Source: an uncultured Eubacteriaceae bacterium
GTDB taxonomy: Bacteria; Bacillota; Clostridia; Lachnospirales; CAG-274
NCBI GenBank assembly: GCA_947565475.1
Contig: CANOGI010000072.1
Coordinates: 1 to 9,556 of the forward strand
Length of the DNA stretch: 9,556 bases
Reading direction: 5' to 3'
The notes under the pieces: model-generated
What the model was told of the DNA's origin: nothing
The model's database searches: none
What the model saw: only the letters and a program-made list of their open reading frames with translations
In this document: piece after piece, positions 5,478-9,556 of the stretch
Layout: every line of letters begins with the position of its first letter
How positions within the stretch are numbered: position 1 is the stretch's first letter
Made by a program: the position numbers and the translations under genes

Positions 5478-5826
5478 CGCTTAAAACCTTGTCAAACACT
5501 TCGCCCCACTCCTCGTAAAGAGGTTTAAGCTCATATTCTATTATATCCGCTACTAAATTAAAATCGCCGTTTTCCATACCCTCGACAATTTCGGATATAA
5601 ACTCCTTTACGTTCTCGGAATCAATTTTAATTTCTGTAATATCCAGGGTATACTCCACAATCTGGAGAATAGCCGTAAACCCCTCCGATATTTGAGCGAT
5701 AAGGGTTATACCCTCTTTTTTTCTTAGATTCTCGCACACGCCGTCAATCTGAGAAAGGACCCTGTCCATATACTCAAGAGCCTCGTCAAGCATTTCCATT
5801 TTTCCTTTAAGTATCTCATCAGCCAT
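5467..5826 (-). CDS. Small acidic helical protein of unknown function, Maf-linked
   Basis: The family of this 119-residue protein is not recognised. It is rich in Glu, Asp, Ile and Leu, strongly acidic, and appears all-helical. It has no signal peptide, membrane segment or metal-binding motif, and one cysteine (residue 31). Recognisable stretches are MLDEALEYMDRVLSQIDGVC at the start, a central TLDITEIKIDSENVKEFISEI and the end YELKPLYEEWGEVFDKVL. An AAGGAGG site about nine bases before the ATG lies inside the end of the Maf gene, whose stop overlaps this start by 8 nt. Its own end overlaps the acetyltransferase start. This tight coupling on both sides suggests it works with Maf, for example as a small partner or chaperone for the glycosylation step, but nothing in the sequence proves that. 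Confidence 0.8.
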   Translation of the reverse strand: MADEILKGKMEMLDEALEYMDRVLSQIDGVCENLRKKEGITLIAQISEGFTAILQIVEYTLDITEIKIDSENVKEFISEIVEGMENGDFNLVADIIEYELKPLYEEWGEVFDKVLSDAR

Positions 5827-7633
5827 TTTTTTCTTCCTCCTTTTTTAAAGCTTTTACTGATTTAAGTGCTGCCTCAAGCTGTATAAGCCAATTTTTTCTC
5901 ATTATGGCGCTTGCCATAACATCGTCCTCCTCTTTAATTCTTCTCACGGACGAAACATATCTGTTAGCGTACTCGATATAAGTAGCCACGCCCATTAACA
6001 TCTTGATTTTTCTTTTGGCTTTCTCGATTTTCTCGTCATACTCGTCAAGACGCTCCTCAATTTTTAAAATATATTTTATATTTGAGGCAGACCTGAATTT
6101 AAGGGACTTTTGATATTTATCAAAAAGCTCTTTTTCCTCCTCCATAAGTTTGAGAATCTTGTCAAGCTCAGAAAATTCCTTATCCATATCGGAAAAAACT
6201 TTCTTTTTCTCATCATCAGAGAAAACCTTTCCCTTTGACAGAACATAAGAGATAACCTTATCCACATCGTCGTTATCGGAGTGATATTTGTCAATGGCCT
6301 CTCTTAAAGTGAGTACCTCTGTGTTTTCTATTAGGGCGCCCCCCTCCGTGGCGTCCACTAAATTCACAATGCCTCGTTTTGTCCCGCCGTAATCGGCGAA
6401 CCATTGAATATAATATTTAAAAACAACATCTGACATAACCGTCCCTCCGCCTATAGCGGGCACCTGAATTTTGTCATAGTCAATCTCATCGGGGTTTTTC
6501 GCCTTGTGGTCGGTTCCCTCGACATGGCATTGATTCTCCGTATAAGCGAGGTCCTGCCCGATAAGTATAATATCGGAACATCCCATAACCTCGGCGACGC
6601 TTACAGCGTCGCAGGCTACCGACCCCCCGCCGAAAGTTACCGCGAGTTCCTTGTCATATTTGCTCATAATAGCTCTCGAGTAAGAATCCGTGTTTGACAT
6701 TATATTGATATTAGGCCCATTGTGAGAGTCAACAAAAACCCTGCGTACCCTTGAGTCGTAAACAAGCGGAATACCGTTGTACAAATCAGACATACCCTCC
6801 TGTAAATTGTCAATAGAAACTATAAAATCCGGGATAATGTCATTGGCGATTAAAACCTTGGCGGCGACAAAAACCGATATAATAGGTATTTTTCCTTTAA
6901 TCTCTTTAAGCAGGAGCATATTTTTTTTAAGGGACGGCCCGGCGGATACCACAATGGCGCTTCTTCCCTTAAATATGTCCTTAAATTGCGCTATACTGTA
7001 AGAATTAAGTATATTTTCCGTGTTTTTAAAAGAATTTTCCGCCCATAGCTCATTTTTTCTAAAAACCGTGTTTCTTTTCAGCTCGTTTTCGTTCATCATC
7101 GTTTTCGTATGCTCAAGAAAATCGACAAACTCTTTTTCATAAATCTCCTTGTAAGTAGGGAGAATAACAGTTTTACAGCGCATATAGACGTCCCCGTCTA
7201 TAAATCTTCGTATAAACAGGCTGAAGCTTTCCCCGTCGTCGTCTGAAACGACATATATATGCTTGTTCTCCAAAATATCGTTGCAGTATCCCTCGTCGAT
7301 AATTTTTGTAAACAAAGCGTTGTCAGGCTCGTAAATAAAGAAATGATTTCTTTTAGACGCTTTTTTAAGAAGCGCTCTTATAAAATGTCCCAGCCCAAAT
7401 CCGAAAATTAAAAACACGGTATCGCTTTCCATGGTCGCTTTCATCTCGTCGGCAAACCTCTCCGCCTCTCTAACAGGATTATACTTGCTGTGGGCGTAAA
7501 CGCTTTTACCATTCCTGTTAATTTTAAACGTGAGACTGCCGTCTTTGCATCTCTCAAAATTAACGCCGGAATAATCTTTTCTGTTGTATACAACCTGTTC
7601 CCCAAACTGCTCAAAAACATCTGAAACAGCCAT
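5819..7633 (-). CDS. Maf-family (motility associated factor) flagellin glycosyltransferase
   Basis: This 604-residue cytosolic protein belongs to the Maf/MptE-like (DUF115) family, found with nonulosonic acid genes. It is implicated in transferring pseudaminic or legionaminic acid to Ser/Thr of flagellin before export. The N-terminal domain includes LIFGFGLGHFIRALL (75-89) and FFIYEPD (98-104). The central GT-like domain shows AIVVSAGPSLKKN (226-238), PDFIVSIDN (268-276), then GGGSVACDAVSVAEVMG (335-351) and IILIGQDLAYTENQCHVEG (355-373), all family hallmarks. Residues from about 450 to the end are charged, predicted helical or coiled coil. Start at 7633: AAAGGAGAGG precedes it, and the gap from pseC is only 16 nt. 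Together with pseB and pseC upstream, this points to Pse as the donor sugar. CMP-Pse synthesis genes are not in the window. The donor and the acceptor flagellin are inferred. Confidence 0.9.
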   Translation of the reverse strand: MAVSDVFEQFGEQVVYNRKDYSGVNFERCKDGSLTFKINRNGKSVYAHSKYNPVREAERFADEMKATMESDTVFLIFGFGLGHFIRALLKKASKRNHFFIYEPDNALFTKIIDEGYCNDILENKHIYVVSDDDGESFSLFIRRFIDGDVYMRCKTVILPTYKEIYEKEFVDFLEHTKTMMNENELKRNTVFRKNELWAENSFKNTENILNSYSIAQFKDIFKGRSAIVVSAGPSLKKNMLLLKEIKGKIPIISVFVAAKVLIANDIIPDFIVSIDNLQEGMSDLYNGIPLVYDSRVRRVFVDSHNGPNINIMSNTDSYSRAIMSKYDKELAVTFGGGSVACDAVSVAEVMGCSDIILIGQDLAYTENQCHVEGTDHKAKNPDEIDYDKIQVPAIGGGTVMSDVVFKYYIQWFADYGGTKRGIVNLVDATEGGALIENTEVLTLREAIDKYHSDNDDVDKVISYVLSKGKVFSDDEKKKVFSDMDKEFSELDKILKLMEEEKELFDKYQKSLKFRSASNIKYILKIEERLDEYDEKIEKAKRKIKMLMGVATYIEYANRYVSSVRRIKEEDDVMASAIMRKNWLIQLEAALKSVKALKKEEEKNG

Positions 7634-7649
7634 AACACCCTCTCCTTTG

Positions 7650-8783
7650 TCAAAATTTTCTCATAAGCGATATAACATATTGAAGTTCCTCATCGCTTAA
7701 AGATGGGAATATAGGGATACTGACCTCTCTGTCGTAAAAATCCTCGGCTATAGGGAAATCCCCTTCCTTAAATCCAAAATTGTACCTGTAATACGGCATA
7801 AGATGCAAAGGTACATAATGTACCTGAACCCATACGTTATTTTCTCTCATATACTCAAAAAATCTTTTCCTCTCTTTTGAGTTCTGAAGCAAAACAGGAT
7901 ATAAATGGAAAGAGTTTATAGTGTTCTCATTGTCATAAGGTTTAACAACCTTAAATTTATCTGAATTTTTAAATTCCTCATAATAAACCCCCGCTATCTC
8001 GTTTCTGCGCCTTAAAAACCTGTCGGCTTTTTTAAGCTGGCTTATCCCAAGGGCACATTGAATATCAGTGATGCGGTAATTATACCCAAGCTCTTGCATT
8101 TCATAATACCACGGTTCTTTGCTGAATTTAAAATCATCAGGATTTTTTGTTATTCCGTGATTTCTGAAAAGTCTGAGTTTCTCAAAAAAAGTCCTGTTAT
8201 TTGTAAGTATCGCCCCGCCCTCACCTGTGGTAATGTGCTTAACGGGATGAAATGAAACCATAGCCATATCGCAGAAATCGGTTATCTTAAAACCGTCTTT
8301 TTTCGCCCCAAGAGCGTGGGCGGCGTCATGAATAACGACTATTCCTTTTTTTCTTAAAGGCTCGTAAATTTTTTCAAGGGGGTATAAATTTCCCCCGTAT
8401 GAGACAGGGGTCACAACTTTGGTTTTCTCGCTCACTGATTTAATAATCTCATTCGGGTCGGCGTTATAAGTTTCCTTGTCAATATCGCAAAAGACAGGAA
8501 CGGCGCCCATATAAAGACCGCCGTTGGCGGAAGCGGCAAAAGTAATAGGAGTGGTAATAAACTCGTCTCCCTTTCCTATCCCGCTGGCGAAATAAGCCCC
8601 GTGAAGGGCGGCTGTGCCGTTTGAGAACAGCACGGCGTACTCGCACCCGCAGTATTTACAAAGTGCCTCCTCAAATTCCGAAACCTTAGGGCCTTGTGTT
8701 AAATAATCCGATTTAAGGGTTTTCACAACCTCTGAAATATCATCATCGTCGATATACTGACGACCGTAAGAAATGGTTCTCAT
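7650..8783 (-). CDS. pseC: UDP-4-amino-4,6-dideoxy-N-acetyl-L-altrosamine transaminase PseC
   Basis: PseC is the PLP-dependent aminotransferase that converts the PseB product into UDP-4-amino-4,6-dideoxy-N-acetyl-beta-L-altrosamine, with glutamate as amino donor. This is the second step of pseudaminic acid synthesis. The protein (377 residues from the chosen start) is a complete fold-type I DegT/DnrJ/EryC1 sugar aminotransferase. It has SYGRQYIDDDDISEVVKTL near the N-terminus, SDYLTQGPKV (25-34), FSNGTAALHGAYFASG (53-68), HDAAHALGA (152-160) and SFHPVKHITTGEGGA (177-191). In the last of these, Lys182 is the expected PLP Schiff-base lysine. The SFHPVKxITTGEGGA form favours PseC over other DegT enzymes. 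An upstream ATG (8804) would add MGRRFFI, but its codons contain the ribosome binding site and family members start like MRTISYGRQ, so 8783 is preferred. Maf follows after 16 nt. Confidence 0.93.
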   Translation of the reverse strand: MRTISYGRQYIDDDDISEVVKTLKSDYLTQGPKVSEFEEALCKYCGCEYAVLFSNGTAALHGAYFASGIGKGDEFITTPITFAASANGGLYMGAVPVFCDIDKETYNADPNEIIKSVSEKTKVVTPVSYGGNLYPLEKIYEPLRKKGIVVIHDAAHALGAKKDGFKITDFCDMAMVSFHPVKHITTGEGGAILTNNRTFFEKLRLFRNHGITKNPDDFKFSKEPWYYEMQELGYNYRITDIQCALGISQLKKADRFLRRRNEIAGVYYEEFKNSDKFKVVKPYDNENTINSFHLYPVLLQNSKERKRFFEYMRENNVWVQVHYVPLHLMPYYRYNFGFKEGDFPIAEDFYDREVSIPIFPSLSDEELQYVISLMRKF

Positions 8784-8792
8784 AATAAAAAA

Positions 8793-8802
8793 CCGCCTCC
8801 CC
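8793..8802 (-). promoter_or_regulatory. Ribosome binding site that decides the pseC start
   Basis: GGGGAGGCGG (minus strand, 8802-8793) lies 9-12 bases before ATG 8783, depending on which part pairs with 16S rRNA. It overlaps the first codons of the longer reading frame that starts at 8804. No Shine-Dalgarno sequence precedes 8804, so the shorter start is chosen. Confidence 0.6.
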
Positions 8803-8814
8803 ATAATGTGTTAA

Positions 8815-8925
8815 AAGCTGAAATATAAAAAACAAGAGTTTTCGTTGTCTATATTAAAACAATAAAAAAATAAATAGATAAAAGTTAATAAAAAATAATA
8901 TACCAAAAAATCACTTTATTATTTT
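8815..8925. other. Very AT-rich stretch between pseB and pseC
   Basis: About 110 bp composed almost wholly of A and T, with poly-A runs and AATAAAAAAT-like strings, lies between the DnaA-box cluster and the pseC start. It may contain the pseC promoter, but no single -35/-10 pair stands out. By composition it could also melt easily, as an origin unwinding element would. Confidence 0.5.
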
Positions 8926-8987
8926 CCGCTAAAAACTTGACGGATTAAAACTTATAAATCTGTCGGTAACATCCCGATATATAAGCG

Positions 8988-9027
8988 TAATCCACATTAT
9001 CCACAAAGTTATCCACAGTAATTCACA
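8988..9027 (+). promoter_or_regulatory. Cluster of four DnaA-box-like nonamers
   Basis: Two perfect DnaA boxes TTATCCACA (8997-9005 and 9009-9017) are flanked by two one-mismatch boxes in the same orientation, TAATCCACA (8988-8996) and TAATTCACA (9019-9027; compared with TTATNCACA). The first two abut, with gaps of 3 and 1 nt after that. The cluster begins three bases after the pseB stop in the direction of transcription, in the gap upstream of pseC. It may be a DnaA regulatory or titration site or part of an origin. The motif matches are direct observations; binding is inferred. Confidence 0.7.
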
Positions 9028-9030
9028 CTA

Positions 9031-9556
9031 TTAACAAAAACCGTTCTTTTTAAGTTCTCTCTGTAAATCCGGTACATCAAGCCATTCCGTGTTTCCTCCG
9101 GAAGTATACTCAAAACCGAGCTCGACTCTTTTCCCTCCCGTCAGTTTTCCCTTATTCGGGTTCCACCAATCAAAATGCGGTATAATAATAAAATGCTTGT
9201 CAAATTCCATAGTAAACCTTGAATCGTCTTTCGTCACCATTACCTCGTGTATTTTCTCGCCTTCCCTGATGCCGACTTCTTTAAGCTCGCATTCGGGAAG
9301 CATGGCTTTGGCCAAATCCGTGATTTTAAAACTTGGTATTTTCGATATATACGTTTCCCCGCCCACAGCTTCCTCAAGGGCCTTGTACACAAGTTCTACG
9401 CCCTGGTCCAAAGTAATCCAGAATCTTGTCATCTTAAAATCCGTTATGGGCATTTCCCTCACGCCCTTGTCAATAAGACCCTTAAAAAACGGAATAACAG
9501 AGCCCCTGCTTCCGGCGACGTTTCCGTAACGCACAATAGAAAAGTTAGTTCCGGAT
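9031..9556 (-). CDS. pseB: UDP-N-acetylglucosamine 4,6-dehydratase (inverting) PseB, 3' part
   Basis: This is the C-terminal part (about 174 residues) of PseB, the NAD(P)-dependent short-chain dehydratase/epimerase that converts UDP-GlcNAc to UDP-2-acetamido-2,6-dideoxy-L-arabino-hexos-4-ulose, the first step to pseudaminic acid. The frame stays open to the window edge with SGTNFSIVRYGNVAGSRGS. The GTG near 9534 is therefore an internal valine codon, not a start, and the 5' half with the Rossmann motif and active site lies outside the window. Family signatures seen are RYGNVAGSRGSVIPFF, PITDFKMTRFWITLDQGVELV, ETYISKIPSFKITDLAKAM and GIREGEKIHEVMVTKDD, then the C-terminal TSGGNTEWLDVPDLQREL typical of PseB. 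pseC follows after 247 bp containing DnaA-box-like sites, so the two may not share one simple transcript. Confidence 0.93.
   Translation of the reverse strand, partial: SGTNFSIVRYGNVAGSRGSVIPFFKGLIDKGVREMPITDFKMTRFWITLDQGVELVYKALEEAVGGETYISKIPSFKITDLAKAMLPECELKEVGIREGEKIHEVMVTKDDSRFTMEFDKHFIIIPHFDWWNPNKGKLTGGKRVELGFEYTSGGNTEWLDVPDLQRELKKNGFC

Noticed and set aside
6862..6875. ACCGATAT string on the plus strand inside the Maf gene
   Set aside because: It has no -35-like sequence at the required distance, lies in coding sequence and points against the operon; it shows the background rate of this motif.
8784..8804. Longer PseC start giving MGRRFFI at the N-terminus
   Set aside because: The extra codons include the GGGGAGG ribosome binding site, there is no site before 8804, and PseC proteins begin close to the second ATG.
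9383..9391. TTGTACACA, a weak DnaA-box-like nonamer within pseB
   Set aside because: It is an isolated single site explained by the conserved coding sequence, about 350 bp from the intergenic cluster.
9089..9529. 146-residue open frame on the plus strand opposite pseB
   Set aside because: It lies wholly within conserved pseB coding sequence on the other strand, and the product is low-complexity Ser/Pro/Leu without family features.

Overview
This window comes from the motility region of a low-GC, Gram-positive-type flagellated bacterium, most likely a member of the Clostridia. The evidence is AT-rich DNA, strong AAGGAGG-type ribosome binding sites, a very large FliD with the central signature seen in Firmicutes homologues, and FlaG/FliS/FliT-FlgN-type proteins next to a pseudaminic acid and Maf flagellin-glycosylation cluster. 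No species can be named from the sequence alone. Every supported gene lies on the minus strand, so transcription runs from the right edge (9556) to the left edge (1).

Right part (about 9556 to 5031, in transcription order): the 3' part of pseB, cut by the window edge; a 247-bp AT-rich gap holding four head-to-tail DnaA-box-like nonamers; pseC; a Maf-family flagellin glycosyltransferase; a small acidic unrecognised protein; and a GNAT acetyltransferase. The last three overlap or nearly abut and look translationally coupled. PseB and PseC catalyse the first two steps from UDP-GlcNAc toward pseudaminic acid. Maf proteins are thought to attach nonulosonic acids to flagellin. The rest of the pathway (pseF, pseG, pseI and a clear pseH) is not in the window.

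Left part (4590 to 102): fliD (filament cap), a FliT/FlgN-like export chaperone, then after an 882-bp gene-free gap flaG and fliS (flagellin chaperone), ended by a hairpin terminator near the left edge. A sigma-28-like promoter sits just after the acetyltransferase gene and could start the fliD transcript.

The most unusual content is non-coding. Four copies (A to D) of a roughly 100-150 bp nested-palindrome element lie in the same orientation in the two long gaps. In the full copies, inverted ends AACCGAC/GTCGGTT enclose three hairpins in a cloverleaf-like, four-way-junction arrangement, usually with one more hairpin outside. Copies differ by compensatory base changes, by loss of the left part (copy C) and by a 40-nt hairpin inserted in the middle arm (copy D). 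The terminal hairpin at 5-53 has the same 7-bp ends. The second notable item is the DnaA-box cluster next to an extreme AT-rich stretch between pseB and pseC.
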